Below the pieces are notes generated by a model. The model had not been told where the DNA came from. It did not search any database and worked only from the letters and a program-made list of their open reading frames with translations. From Saccharofermentans sp. (GTDB taxonomy: Bacteria > Bacillota > Clostridia > Saccharofermentanales > Saccharofermentanaceae), in assembly GCA_024403675.1 (NCBI GenBank), contig JAKSRH010000002.1:1-64000 (forward strand): DNA of 64,000 bases, in the 5' to 3' direction. Position 1 is the stretch's first letter; every line of letters begins with the position of its first letter. This document shows positions 47,887-57,080 of the stretch, one piece after another. The translations under genes and the position numbers were made by a program.

Positions 47887-48071
47887 TTAATTCCTTTAAT
47901 TTTTTTAAAACAGCAATCCTTTATAAAGGTGTTATTAAATCTAGTCGCTGGATGGCATAAATATATAATTACCGCCCATAATATGGGATATAGCCCCTGG
48001 TGTCAATTACATTTACTATATCATTAGGCACAGTTTTAACTGTACATTTATTGGTACATATCGACACTGAA
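47796..48071. other. Gene-poor gap between the M14 operon and the DUF4160 pair
   Basis: Apart from the small ORF at its low end, I see no coding potential here. It holds a 14-base palindrome ACAGTT-TT-AACTGT (48030-48043) and a nearby TGTAC...GGTACA arrangement (48041-48057). These are possible operators upstream of the DUF4160/HTH pair. No good promoter was recognised. Confidence 0.4.
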
Positions 48072-48099
48072 CAAAAAGAGCCGTCTCAATAGAGACGGC
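48072..48099 (-). terminator. Terminator of the five-gene amidoligase operon
   Basis: A perfect 8-bp stem (48080-48087 with 48092-48099), 4-base loop, followed on the minus strand by CTTTTTGTT, 33 bases after the last M14-like gene. Confidence 0.9.
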
Positions 48100-48131
48100 C
48101 CGCAAAAGGAGAAATATATAATCACAACGAA

Positions 48132-49055
48132 TTATATCAATTTAAATACCGCAGTATTAGCATAAGTAAGTGGATCTGTATGCATGAAGAATACCTTGGA
48201 CTCAAGTGGTGCATAAAGAGTCTCCATAATCTCACCATCATATGGGTTAACAATATTAGCAAGAGGTGTTCCCTCTCCTACTTCATCGCCAACCTTTACC
48301 AGTGGCTCGAAGATACCAGACTTGGCAGTACGAACAGATACAAGCTCTGTATCATCAAACACGATGGACTGCTGAACACGACCGCTGGACTGATACTTAA
48401 CAATACCAAGCGCGGACAAGAACTTCATAATACTAAGAACTGACTGACCAGCGGAACGACGGTCAATAGTAGTTGTAGATGTTGTATAGAAACTAAATGC
48501 CTGTGTCTCCCATACCTGCCAGTTATAGTTAAGAGTAGCTGTGTCATATGGACGAACCTTACGGCGAACTACATATGGCATCTCGAACTTAAGTGCATCC
48601 TCTACTGTGCTATATCCTTCATCCATCATACGCACATGAGGGATAAACTCGCCTGGCATATAGAAGGAAGTGAACTGAATACCATACTTATAATCCTTAA
48701 TAGCCTGGAACACACCGTCAGCAATACGCTGTGTAGTCTCACCCAAGTCATAGCCTGGGAACATACGGTTAATATCAGTGTTATCAATTGGCCAGAATCT
48801 CTTCTGGATATTAATTGAATATGGGTTACAGCTAGGGATAATAAGAATCTTGTGACCAGAAGTAATTCTTCCCTCTTCTTCAAGCTGCTTAAACTTCTTT
48901 ACTAACTGAGAACAACAATAAAGCTGCTGTACCTCGTTACCTCGCATAGTACCTACGATACAAATACTCTTCTTACCCTTACCAAACTCATAACCAGTTA
49001 CACGAAGACTATCTCTGTAAAGTCCCTTTAACTCATAGACAATTTTCTTTTTCAT
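48132..49055 (-). CDS. Catalytically dead M14 (AstE/AspA-like) paralogue
   Basis: 307 aa. The fold follows the neighbouring M14 protein: VGTMRGNEVQQ (34-44), DNTDINRMFPG (91-101) and a C-terminal barrel-sandwich segment around PLVKVGDEVGEGTPLANI. Its zinc site is lost. The partner's HGDE motif reads RGNE here, with the His (position 38) changed to Arg. The partner's DIHAS reads QFTSF, and the partner's catalytic Glu in VVEMG has no counterpart. The Asn-Arg substrate-binding pair is kept, so it may bind the same ligand as a regulator or scaffold. It overlaps the active gene by 4 bases and is the last gene of the operon. Confidence 0.75.
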   Translation of the reverse strand: MKKKIVYELKGLYRDSLRVTGYEFGKGKKSICIVGTMRGNEVQQLYCCSQLVKKFKQLEEEGRITSGHKILIIPSCNPYSINIQKRFWPIDNTDINRMFPGYDLGETTQRIADGVFQAIKDYKYGIQFTSFYMPGEFIPHVRMMDEGYSTVEDALKFEMPYVVRRKVRPYDTATLNYNWQVWETQAFSFYTTSTTTIDRRSAGQSVLSIMKFLSALGIVKYQSSGRVQQSIVFDDTELVSVRTAKSGIFEPLVKVGDEVGEGTPLANIVNPYDGEIMETLYAPLESKVFFMHTDPLTYANTAVFKLI

Positions 49056-49999
49056 CCCTCGTATACCTCCTTGCGAAGAAGTCTTCCCACAAGTGAGCCT
49101 TCGTCTACGATAGGATAATCACGAATGGTAAACAGAATGCCATCAACTGGCGAAGTAACACTTTCGAGCACCTGTCCCGTAAGTGGGTTAATAATCTCTC
49201 CAATGAGATCCCCCTCCTTAAGCTTCACCCAGTGATTTACGTGTGGCACAAAAAGTCCTCCCACGCTGGCGTTAAGGTAACTAACATCCTGCCAATCCTT
49301 GGAAATAATAGGCTCTCTTACTGGGTTAACGTCCCCTTCCCAGATGCCCATCTCTTTCATCATGTTAAAGATACCGTCTACCATCTGGTCGCCATAAGCC
49401 TTGGTAATACGCATACCTACACCCATCTCTACTACAAGGCAAGGTGTACCTGTACTATTAAGAGAGTACGCGAAAGTGGACTCCAATACTGTACTTGCAC
49501 CGTGAACCCAAACAAAGTCAACATTTGCCTGCTTTGCTACAGGTACAAGAAAATCTTCATGGAGCTCGTTAATTCTAATCTGTGGAATCTCAGTAAGATA
49601 AATGTTACTTGCGTGAATATCCACAACGAGATCAGAACCAGATACATCCTTCATAATCTCAGCTGCGAGATACTCTGTCATATTACCCTCGATATTACCT
49701 GGGAAAAGTCTGTTCATATCAAGATCAAATGCTGGAATACCACGAGTAATGGAATCAATTCCAAGAGGATTCATTGCAGGATAAATATCGACAATACCCT
49801 TAAGCTTATCCATCTGGGCTTCTATTCTTCTACCCACCTCATAACAAACGTATTGTCCCTCTAATTCATCACCATGAATACCTGTAACAACACTAATTCT
49901 CTTCATTCCTTTTGTCTTACCTTCAGGACAAATTCTTCGTTTCTTGATAGCAAGGACTTCGTCTACTGGCAAGGCTACAGATGCCACCGTTTTAATCAT
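49052..49999 (-). CDS. M14-family metallopeptidase / succinylglutamate desuccinylase-aspartoacylase-like
   Basis: 315 aa. Zinc ligands are GIHGDE (H42, E45) and VDIHAS (H129), with DMNRLFPG for substrate and catalytic E191 in VVEMG. A C-terminal domain resembling a biotinyl/lipoyl barrel follows (HWVKLKEGDLIGEII...SPVDGILF). Related enzymes remove acyl or C-terminal amino-acid groups. In this operon it could trim or hydrolyse the amide product of the ATP-grasp enzyme. AAAGGA lies before the ATG; it overlaps the transglutaminase gene by 8 bases. Confidence 0.85.
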   Translation of the reverse strand: MIKTVASVALPVDEVLAIKKRRICPEGKTKGMKRISVVTGIHGDELEGQYVCYEVGRRIEAQMDKLKGIVDIYPAMNPLGIDSITRGIPAFDLDMNRLFPGNIEGNMTEYLAAEIMKDVSGSDLVVDIHASNIYLTEIPQIRINELHEDFLVPVAKQANVDFVWVHGASTVLESTFAYSLNSTGTPCLVVEMGVGMRITKAYGDQMVDGIFNMMKEMGIWEGDVNPVREPIISKDWQDVSYLNASVGGLFVPHVNHWVKLKEGDLIGEIINPLTGQVLESVTSPVDGILFTIRDYPIVDEGSLVGRLLRKEVYEG

Positions 50000-50801
50000 T
50001 TTCCATTTTCCTTTCGTCTATTTCTTCTACTAATACATTTATTGTTTGTGTTTGTAATCCACCGCCATGCATGATGCCTCTATTGATCATGCAGTCGTTA
50101 GCATCACGACCAACACCAAGCTTTATATGCTCATCAAAAACTGGCTTGTTATTAGTTGGATCAAGGCCATACCACTTGCCGTCACTTAAGACCTCTACCC
50201 AAGCATGGCTTGCGCCCTCACCCACAATAAGACCGGTTACGTATCTAGCAGGAATTCCAGCTAAATGCATAAGGGCAATAAAAATGTGAGCGAAATCTTG
50301 ACACACACCATGGCCTTGAGAAAAAGCCTCTTCTGCAGTGGTATAAATATTAGTGCTGTTAGTCATATACTCGTAGTCATCATGAAAACGGTACATGATT
50401 CTCATCGCCTTCTGATAAGGATCATCAATACCGTCTACATCAAGACTATCGTAATATTTCTTTATATTTTCCCCTGGAATATTAAGTCCATGTGGGTGGT
50501 TGAATATCATTGCAAGACCTGGTTCTGCTAAGTCGTCATAAAGAGACAAACCAACTACAACATCACCAGTAATTCTATAGGTGAAATAATCATGAGGATA
50601 ACCGTTCTTACCGTATATCTGCGGATTATTTAAACCGTCTAATCCCAGACAGTACTTTGTGGGTGGACATATATCAATATGAACATTGTCTGGGACCTGA
50701 CGGTTATTCTTCTGCGGTATACACTTAATCGTGAAACTACACGTAGAAACCATTTCCTCATAGTCAATTCTCATAGAATAATCGAAGTGTAATTTCTTCA
50801 T
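49992..50801 (-). CDS. Transglutaminase-like cysteine protease
   Basis: 269 aa. An N-terminal beta domain (about 1-110), then the papain-like core with catalytic C167 in GHGVCQDFAH, H199 in ASHAWVEV and D214 in YGLDPTNN. Proteins of this kind travel with circularly permuted ATP-grasp and alpha-E proteins and are predicted to hydrolyse or transfer amide bonds. No signal peptide, so cytosolic. GGAG precedes the ATG; 12 bases after the alpha-E gene. Confidence 0.9.
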   Translation of the reverse strand: MKKLHFDYSMRIDYEEMVSTCSFTIKCIPQKNNRQVPDNVHIDICPPTKYCLGLDGLNNPQIYGKNGYPHDYFTYRITGDVVVGLSLYDDLAEPGLAMIFNHPHGLNIPGENIKKYYDSLDVDGIDDPYQKAMRIMYRFHDDYEYMTNSTNIYTTAEEAFSQGHGVCQDFAHIFIALMHLAGIPARYVTGLIVGEGASHAWVEVLSDGKWYGLDPTNNKPVFDEHIKLGVGRDANDCMINRGIMHGGGLQTQTINVLVEEIDERKMEND

Positions 50802-50813
50802 CTACAACTCCAA

Positions 50814-51476
50814 TCACAATATGGATTCGACTTCACTGACGATGCCGTAATAATCAATTTCGTCTTCATTTATCAATTCATCAATGTGCATCAATTTATC
50901 AGCATTGTATTCCAAACCGCTTTTCTTAACTCTTGGAATCATACGGTGAATTTCTCTAGTAAGTTCCTTACGAGATGCTCCCAGACGAGCATACATATCG
51001 ATTCGCTCGATTCTTTTACCAGACTTGATAATATTACGAATATTCTCACTATCAATCTGATCATCAACTGTACCGTAGAAAGCGAGAAGATTGTCATTTA
51101 CCTTCTGGAAATCAACAAGTGGAGAACTACTCTTAGCAGCTTTATTCATCTCATAAATAGCGAGCTGAATATAAGCAAGTGTCTCAGATCCAATGCTCTC
51201 ACGAAGCATAATCGCATTGTCATAAGCACGATTAAGATTGCTGATAATAGAATCAGGGTTCTCAGGATCAAAAGGATATCTATTAATGAAATCCTCTTTA
51301 CTCTCATAGATATTTGGAATATCGATGCTCTTGCAAAACTCAATATAGTTATCTGCAATCTCATCAATCATAATATCGAAGCTCTGAGAATAGATTCTAA
51401 GTGTTGTAAATACTCTTTCTGTATAACGACCGAGCCAAAATAAACGGTCAGCTTGTTCTATCGAGATAATACCCAT
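50814..51476 (-). CDS. Alpha-E domain protein (DUF403)
   Basis: 220 aa, almost entirely helical. It has the alpha-E start SIEQADRLFWLGRYTERV and many acidic/hydrophobic helices; typical family members are somewhat longer. It is the usual partner of circularly permuted ATP-grasp proteins, and its role, perhaps in substrate holding, is not established. It starts 19 bases inside the end of the ATP-grasp gene, so the two are translationally coupled. Confidence 0.9.
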   Translation of the reverse strand: MGIISIEQADRLFWLGRYTERVFTTLRIYSQSFDIMIDEIADNYIEFCKSIDIPNIYESKEDFINRYPFDPENPDSIISNLNRAYDNAIMLRESIGSETLAYIQLAIYEMNKAAKSSSPLVDFQKVNDNLLAFYGTVDDQIDSENIRNIIKSGKRIERIDMYARLGASRKELTREIHRMIPRVKKSGLEYNADKLMHIDELINEDEIDYYGIVSEVESIL

Positions 51477-52777
51477 GTGTCTTTAAAACCTCCGCCCTGT
51501 GATGAGTTAACAATGAATGAATCTGGGTTACGTGAAAATCTAGTAAGTCCACTCTTCCATACAAGTGGCTCGTCAGCCATAAGTACGAACGCTCTCAAGT
51601 CAGCCTTACGTGGAACCTGAATTCCGTTATCAACAATATCCAAATCCTGGAAATCAATTACTTCCTGTGCAATAAATCTTCTAGGCTCTGCTTTAAGAAG
51701 CTCTAAGAAGTCAGCCTTCTCCTGTTTTGTCATCTTATTTCCAAATACAACGCCATAGCCACCTGCTTCTGCAACATCCTTAAGAACAAGATTATCGAAG
51801 TTCTCAATAACGTACTTATAATCATCTTCATAAAATGGAAGGTATGTTGGAGCATTATTAAGAATTGCATCTTCGCCAAGATAATACTTAATCATCTTAG
51901 GTACAAAGTAGTAGATACCCTTATCATCAGCAACACCATTTCCAGGTGCATTCATAAGTGCCACATTACCTTTACGGAAAACGTCGTAGATATGAGGGAT
52001 ACCGATAAGTGATTCAGGATTAAAGTTCATTGGATCCAAATACTCATCAGAGATTCTTCTATAAACAACTCCTACTCTTTCTTTTTCACCATTAGCAGTA
52101 ATAAAGTAGAGTTTATCGTCTTCTACTGTAAGCTCAGATCCATTAACGAGGTGTGCACCAGTCTTTTCTGCTAAGTAACTATGCTCGAAATAAGCAGCGT
52201 TATATCTACCAGGGGTAAGAATTACACTATGACCACCAACGTTAACGTTATCCATAGTTCTTCTTAGAAGCTGAGCATAATTACGATTATCCTCAATCTT
52301 AAGGTCTGAGAAAGTTCCTGGGGAAGAACGTCTACAAAGATCTCTAGCAATCATTGGATAAGACGCTCCAGAAGGAACTCTTAAGTTATCCTCCAAGATA
52401 TACCAAGTACCATCTTTTCCCTTAACAAGATCGATACCAGAAATATGGGAGTATACATCTTTAATAGGAGTTACACCCTCACACTCAACCATGTATCCAC
52501 TAGAGGCAAAAATAAAGTCCTCAGGGATGACACCATCTTTTACAATCTGCTTCTTACTATAGATATCTTTAAGGAACATATTAAGTGCTACAACGCGTTG
52601 CTTAAGTCCCTTCTCAAGATAATCAAATTCATCCGCTTCGATCACACGTGGAATAGCGTCAAATGGAAATAGCTGCTCGTGAAAAGTATTGTTCTTATAA
52701 ATACCAAACTTTACGCCATAACGTGCGAGCAATTCATTCACGGTATCCGTGTGCTCAAGAAGTTTTAATCTGTCCAT
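51458..52777 (-). CDS. Circularly permuted ATP-grasp protein (predicted amidoligase)
   Basis: 439 aa. It matches the circularly permuted ATP-grasp type 2 family, with YMVECEGVTPIKDVYSHISG-like N-terminal sequence, the WYILEDNLRVPSGASYP motif (about 125-141), VVYRRISDEYLDP, and a C-terminal half with LVLKDVAEAGGYGVVFG and SSQGGGFKDTWVL. Known theory for the family (ATP-grasp amidoligases) is ATP-dependent joining of a carboxylate to an amine, making small peptides or tagging proteins. It is the first gene of the five-gene operon, with an AAGGAG site and an unusual two-terminator leader. The substrate is unknown. Confidence 0.9.
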   Translation of the reverse strand: MDRLKLLEHTDTVNELLARYGVKFGIYKNNTFHEQLFPFDAIPRVIEADEFDYLEKGLKQRVVALNMFLKDIYSKKQIVKDGVIPEDFIFASSGYMVECEGVTPIKDVYSHISGIDLVKGKDGTWYILEDNLRVPSGASYPMIARDLCRRSSPGTFSDLKIEDNRNYAQLLRRTMDNVNVGGHSVILTPGRYNAAYFEHSYLAEKTGAHLVNGSELTVEDDKLYFITANGEKERVGVVYRRISDEYLDPMNFNPESLIGIPHIYDVFRKGNVALMNAPGNGVADDKGIYYFVPKMIKYYLGEDAILNNAPTYLPFYEDDYKYVIENFDNLVLKDVAEAGGYGVVFGNKMTKQEKADFLELLKAEPRRFIAQEVIDFQDLDIVDNGIQVPRKADLRAFVLMADEPLVWKSGLTRFSRNPDSFIVNSSQGGGFKDTWVLSR

Positions 52778-52795
52778 AACCGCGCTCCTTTAAGA

Positions 52796-52905
52796 CAAAA
52801 AGGCGCTTGGTATCCCTACCAAACGCCTTTGTTTTACCCGTATTAATTCATTTCCACATACAAAAAAGGGGCTCGCTTCTTAGAAGCAAACTCCTTTGTC
52901 CTTAT
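52796..52905 (-). promoter_or_regulatory. Leader RNA with tandem terminators before the amidoligase operon
   Basis: The predicted transcript starts near 52905 with ATAAGGACAAAGGAG and at once forms a terminator hairpin (about 52867-52897) followed by TTTTTT. About 40 bases later comes a second, 11-bp terminator (52802-52812 with 52817-52827, then TTTTTG). The ribosome-binding site of the first gene follows. Position, sequence and both hairpins recur before citrate synthase. It is likely an attenuator. Alternatively the first hairpin just ends the upstream operon. Confidence 0.6.
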
Positions 52906-52911
52906 GTGAGA

Positions 52912-52939
52912 ATAATACTACAACAAATTTCTTTTGCAA
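52912..52939 (-). promoter_or_regulatory. Promoter of the amidoligase operon
   Basis: TTGCAA (52939-52934), 16 bases, TATTAT (52917-52912) on the minus strand, with TTGTAG just before the -10 box. The same layout is found before citrate synthase. Confidence 0.65.
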
Positions 52940-52977
52940 TAGTTCAAGCTAAATATCAATAATTTTTATTTTCTTGA

Positions 52978-54288
52978 CTACTTTCTATAAAGGAAAGGTT
53001 CATACATCTTACGGACTCTTCTAACAACTTCATTAGCATCATCTTCATGAATTACTACGTCGTACTGATCAGGAATGGTTCCAAATGTAACCGTCTTCTT
53101 GGCATCAATCATGTCCATCAAAGACTTAAGCATATTTTCTTTATTAGCATCCTTATCATAAATCTTTATGTAGGAATATCCTGGATAATCATGAGACTCA
53201 TAAGTTACTATTCTAAGATCTTCGACAAACTCTTGTTTATAGAGTTCTTCATAAAACCTCTTTATCTTCTCTGTTTTATCTAGAAGCATAAAGTAAACTA
53301 CGTTTTCATTTCCAGGCAAAGGTCTTTTTACATAATTACGAAGTGGCGACACCTTAAGTGTATTAACCATTTTTACGTTAACTTCATCAGTCATGTTGCC
53401 GTAGTAAATTATAAGGACACCATCCATAATCACATTAGCATACCAGCACAAACCCACACTAGATATCATAGTCATAAGCATACCCGAGATATCTTTCTTG
53501 ATACTACAAATCTTTATATACAAATTCTTCCGAATATCATAGAGAACCGAACCGTCCATAGCAATAACAGGAAGCTTAAGTCTCACATCTCTCATAGGCT
53601 CAATAAGGGACGCAGGTGTTCTTATAGTAGACACGGTAAACTTAAGACCACTATCAATCATACGGTTAAGTTCCACCTTGGAAAAAGGGCTTAACAAACT
53701 ATCTTCTCCAAGCAAAGTATCATCAAGACCTGATACAAAAAGTGTCTCCTTATCAGGGTTAATACAAATTCTAATGTCATTTATCAAAATACCAATAAGG
53801 ATACCAATCATGGTGTCAAGAAATCTATTCCATACAAAAAGGAAAGGAACCATGTCAGAAGCGTGGTTAACTGCGATACTTAAAAACACAACGCAAGAAA
53901 AATAAGACGCCTGCTTTTTATTAACAAGTACTGTGGTGTAAAGCACAAGCAAAAGCGAAACGGAAACCATCACCGCTTCTACCAGTACAACGCTATTAAT
54001 GGCCGCAGTTACCTTAGGAAAAAGCAGCAAATAAATAAGGCCATATATCGCACCGATTAAAGTACCGATAATTCTTTGTATGGCATTTTTCTTGGTGTTG
54101 CTTCGGTACATCTGTATGCACCACAAAGCAGCGAGCTGGGAATAGAAAACCATTCCCATCCCGCCGCGTAGCATGTTAACAAGATAGCAAACCGCCATGG
54201 CGATTGCTGACTTTACTATACGCATACCAATTCCAGGAATACGGAACTTAGCATGCTGATTTTTATTACATGTTTTCGAGTGTCTCAC
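52978..54288 (-). CDS. FUSC/aromatic-acid-exporter-like membrane domain fused to a degenerate HAD domain
   Basis: About 436 aa. The first 165 or so residues contain roughly four to six membrane segments and start [17 protein letters not shown], the usual opening of bacterial ArAE/FUSC-like proteins. The rest (from about residue 180) is a Cof-type HAD domain with [14 protein letters not shown] (motif II) and [10 protein letters not shown]. Its motif I reads SGLDDTLL instead of DxDGTLL: the nucleophilic Asp is Gly, so phosphatase activity is unlikely. The start is uncertain; GTG 54288 has AAGG six bases upstream, and an ATG at 54225 would cut off conserved residues. Third gene after gltA and icd, overlapping icd. 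Confidence 0.75.
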   Translation of the reverse strand: MRHSKTCNKNQHAKFRIPGIGMRIVKSAIAMAVCYLVNMLRGGMGMVFYSQLAALWCIQMYRSNTKKNAIQRIIGTLIGAIYGLIYLLLFPKVTAAINSVVLVEAVMVSVSLLLVLYTTVLVNKKQASYFSCVVFLSIAVNHASDMVPFLFVWNRFLDTMIGILIGILINDIRICINPDKETLFVSGLDDTLLGEDSLLSPFSKVELNRMIDSGLKFTVSTIRTPASLIEPMRDVRLKLPVIAMDGSVLYDIRKNLYIKICSIKKDISGMLMTMISSVGLCWYANVIMDGVLIIYYGNMTDEVNVKMVNTLKVSPLRNYVKRPLPGNENVVYFMLLDKTEKIKRFYEELYKQEFVEDLRIVTYESHDYPGYSYIKIYDKDANKENMLKSLMDMIDAKKTVTFGTIPDQYDVVIHEDDANEVVRRVRKMYEPFLYRK

Positions 54289-55471
54289 GGATAGCCTTAA
54301 TAAAGTTCTCACTATTAAGTACAGTTACATTTTCAAGTGATGTAATAAGTGCGAGATCCTTTGTCATCTTTCCAGATTCAATTGTAGAAAGTGTTGCCTT
54401 CTCGAGCTTATCTGCAAACTCCATAAGCTCAGGGATATTATCCATTTCGCCTCTCTTACGAAGAGCTCCTGTCCAAGCAAAAATTGTAGCTACAGAGTTA
54501 GTAGATGTCTCCTCACCCTTAAGATGCTTGTAGTAATGTCTCTGAACTGTACCGTGTGCAGCCTCATACTCATAAACGCCTGATGGTGATACGAGAACAG
54601 ATGTCATCATAGCAAGGGAACCACATGCGGAAGAAACCATGTCACTCATAACATCACCGTCGTAGTTCTTACAAGCCCAGATGAAACCACCCTTAGCCTT
54701 CATTACACGAGCAACTGCATCATCAATAAGTGTGTAGAAGTATTCGATACCAGCCTCGTCAAACTTCTCCTTATACTCAGCTTCAAAGATATCCGCAAAA
54801 ATATCCTTGAAAGTATGGTCATAAATCTTGGAAATAGTATCCTTTGTGGCGAACCAGAGATCCTGCTTAGTATCAAGTGCGTAATTAAAGCAAGAACGTG
54901 CGAAGCTCTCAATTGACTTGTCCTTGTTGTGAATTCCCTGGATGATACCTGGGCCATCAAAGTCCATAATTGTCTTTCTAATTTCTGTGCCATCTTCAGC
55001 AGTAAAAACAAGCTCTGCCTTTCCTGCGCCAGGAACCTTAATCTCGGTATTCTTATAAACATCACCATATGCATGACGAGCAAGAGTAATTGGCTTTGCC
55101 CAGTTCTTAACACATGGGTCAATTCCCTTTACCTGAATTGGTGCACGGAAAACAGTACCATCAAGAGCTGCACGGATAGTACCATTAGGGCTCTTCCACA
55201 TTTCTTTAAGATCATACTCAGTCATACGTGCTGCATTTGGAGTAATAGTCGCACACTTAACAGCTACACCATACTTCTTAGTAGCTTCAGCAGAATCAAA
55301 AGTTACCTGATCATTTGTCTCATTACGATACTCGAGTCCAAGGTCATAATACTCTGTCTTAAGATCAATAAAAGGAATCAAAAGTTCATCCTTAATAATC
55401 TGCCAGAGAACTCTTGTCATCTCGTCTCCATCCATCTCTACGAGAGGTGTCTTCATCTGAATTTTAGCCAT
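54266..55471 (-). CDS. icd: NADP-dependent isocitrate dehydrogenase
   Basis: 401 aa, the dimeric eukaryote-like type: [13 protein letters not shown] at the start, [50 protein letters not shown], and [14 protein letters not shown] with the NADP-selective residues. It makes 2-oxoglutarate from isocitrate. It follows citrate synthase by 28 bases; no aconitase gene is in this window. The pair supplies 2-oxoglutarate for glutamate synthesis in an anaerobe with an incomplete TCA cycle. Confidence 0.95.
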   Translation of the reverse strand: MAKIQMKTPLVEMDGDEMTRVLWQIIKDELLIPFIDLKTEYYDLGLEYRNETNDQVTFDSAEATKKYGVAVKCATITPNAARMTEYDLKEMWKSPNGTIRAALDGTVFRAPIQVKGIDPCVKNWAKPITLARHAYGDVYKNTEIKVPGAGKAELVFTAEDGTEIRKTIMDFDGPGIIQGIHNKDKSIESFARSCFNYALDTKQDLWFATKDTISKIYDHTFKDIFADIFEAEYKEKFDEAGIEYFYTLIDDAVARVMKAKGGFIWACKNYDGDVMSDMVSSACGSLAMMTSVLVSPSGVYEYEAAHGTVQRHYYKHLKGEETSTNSVATIFAWTGALRKRGEMDNIPELMEFADKLEKATLSTIESGKMTKDLALITSLENVTVLNSENFIKAIRETLENM

Positions 55472-55499
55472 AATTTTATCTCCTTTATTCTTTTATGTT

Positions 55500-56906
55500 T
55501 TATCTGTTCTCGAGAGCTTTGCACTCTACATGGTGACCAACATACTTATACGCAGGTCTAATAATCTTGTTACCATTAAGAAGCTCTTCAAGTCTGTGTG
55601 CACACCATCCAGGAATACGTGCGATTGCAAATATAGGTGTGAAAAGCTCCTCTGGGATACCAAGCATGGTATAGACGAGGCCGCTATAGAAATCCACGTT
55701 GGCACAAACATTTTTCTGAACCTTATGTTTCTGCATAATAAGTTCACCAGCTATACTCTCGACACGATTATAGAGTTCAAACTCATCCATCATGCCCTTC
55801 TCTTCAGCAAGGTTTCTTGCAAACTCTTTAAGAATTCTTTCTCTTGGATCAGAAAGTGTATATACAGCGTGGCCCATACCATAGATAAGACCAGAGTTAT
55901 CAAATGCTTCCTTATTAAGGATTTTCTGGAGATAACTAGAAATCTTATCTACATCTTCCCAATCATCAACGTGCTCCTTAATATCACGGAACATATTCTG
56001 AACCTTGAGGTTGGCACCACCATGGCGTGGTCCCTTAAGAGATCCAATAGAGGCGGACACTGATGAATATGTATCTGTACCAGAAGAGGTTACAACGTGA
56101 GTTGTAAATGTGGAGTTGTTACCACCACCATGCTCTGCGTGAAGGATAAGTGCAATATCAAGAACCTTCGCCTCAAGTTCTGTATACTTTCCATCCTTAC
56201 GAAGCATATACAAGATATTTTCTGCGAGAGATAATCCCTTCTTAGGATTTCTAATCATAAGAGTCTCATCTTTACGGAAGTGACAATAAGACTGGTATGA
56301 ATACACCGCAATAAGTGGAAGCTTATTAATAAGTTCCAAAGCCTGACGAAGCACATTTTCTGGCAATATACCATCTGGATCAGAGTCATAGGTATAAAGT
56401 GTCAAAATACATCTTTGCATAGCATTCATAATATTTGCATTAGATGCTTTCATTACTACGTCACGAACAAATCTGTTATGCAAAGTCTGCATCTCACCCA
56501 TGGCATACAAAAATTTTGTAAACTCATCCTCAGTAGGAAGCTTTCCAAATAGAAGCAAATAAATTACTTCCTCGAAGCCAAACTTACGTCCCTTAAGATT
56601 TGTAATAATCTCATTAACATCTACACCCTGATAATATAGATGACCATCTATAGGTGTTCTAACGCCATCAACCTCGTCGTAAGCAACTACATCCGAGATT
56701 TCAGTAAGACCTGTAAGAACACCCTTACCTGTAGCATCACGAAGACCACGTTTTACGTCATACTTTGTGTATAACTCTTTATCTATACGCTGATTCTTAA
56801 GTAGTTCCTCATAAAACACCTTCATGTATTCTGTGAGCTCACCCATCTCTTCAGATGTAGGCATCTCAATATGTTCTCTTCCCTCTTCAAAAATCATCTC
56901 ATCCAT
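55500..56906 (-). CDS. gltA: Citrate synthase
   Basis: 468 aa. Motifs include GVDVNEIITNLKGRKFGFEEVIYLLLFG-type N-terminal sequence, catalytic His in AEHGGGNNSTF, GSLKGPRHGGAN, GMGHAVYTLSDPR and, near the end, NVDFYSG and PGWCAHRLEE. It condenses oxaloacetate with acetyl-CoA. The start is ATG 56906, with GGAGG 8 bases upstream; a reading from 57038 would translate the leader RNA. First gene of gltA-icd-membrane/HAD fusion. Confidence 0.94.
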   Translation of the reverse strand: MDEMIFEEGREHIEMPTSEEMGELTEYMKVFYEELLKNQRIDKELYTKYDVKRGLRDATGKGVLTGLTEISDVVAYDEVDGVRTPIDGHLYYQGVDVNEIITNLKGRKFGFEEVIYLLLFGKLPTEDEFTKFLYAMGEMQTLHNRFVRDVVMKASNANIMNAMQRCILTLYTYDSDPDGILPENVLRQALELINKLPLIAVYSYQSYCHFRKDETLMIRNPKKGLSLAENILYMLRKDGKYTELEAKVLDIALILHAEHGGGNNSTFTTHVVTSSGTDTYSSVSASIGSLKGPRHGGANLKVQNMFRDIKEHVDDWEDVDKISSYLQKILNKEAFDNSGLIYGMGHAVYTLSDPRERILKEFARNLAEEKGMMDEFELYNRVESIAGELIMQKHKVQKNVCANVDFYSGLVYTMLGIPEELFTPIFAIARIPGWCAHRLEELLNGNKIIRPAYKYVGHHVECKALENR

Positions 56907-56920
56907 ATCTTTTCCTCCAA

Positions 56921-57004
56921 ATAAAAAGCGCTCAGGTAAATCCCTGAACGCCATTGTTCTAATAAAAAAGGAGCCCGCAAATATGCGAACTCCTATGTCC
57001 TTAT
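56921..57004 (-). promoter_or_regulatory. Leader RNA with tandem terminators before gltA
   Basis: The predicted transcript starts near 57004 with ATAAGGACATAGGAG, then an 11-bp terminator (56984-56994 with 56969-56979, T-tail), then a second 9-bp terminator (56943-56951 with 56928-56936, T-tail) 14 bases before the gltA ribosome-binding site. It is a structural double of the leader at 52796-52905, with sequence changes that keep the stems paired. Confidence 0.6.
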
Positions 57005-57010
57005 GGACTG

Positions 57011-57038
57011 ATATTACTACAAAAATAATGTTTTTCAA
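57011..57038 (-). promoter_or_regulatory. Promoter of the gltA operon
   Basis: TTGAAA (57038-57033), 16 bases, TAATAT (57016-57011) on the minus strand, with TTGTAG before the -10 box, as at the amidoligase operon. Confidence 0.65.
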
Positions 57039-57080
57039 GCAATTTAGCCTAATATCAAAAGGAATTGATTATAAGGATTA

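Noticed and set aside
52802..52897. T-box or known riboswitch in the amidoligase leader
   Set aside because: No T-box AGGGTGGNACCGCG core, no specifier stem, and no recognisable riboswitch consensus; reported as an unassigned attenuator.
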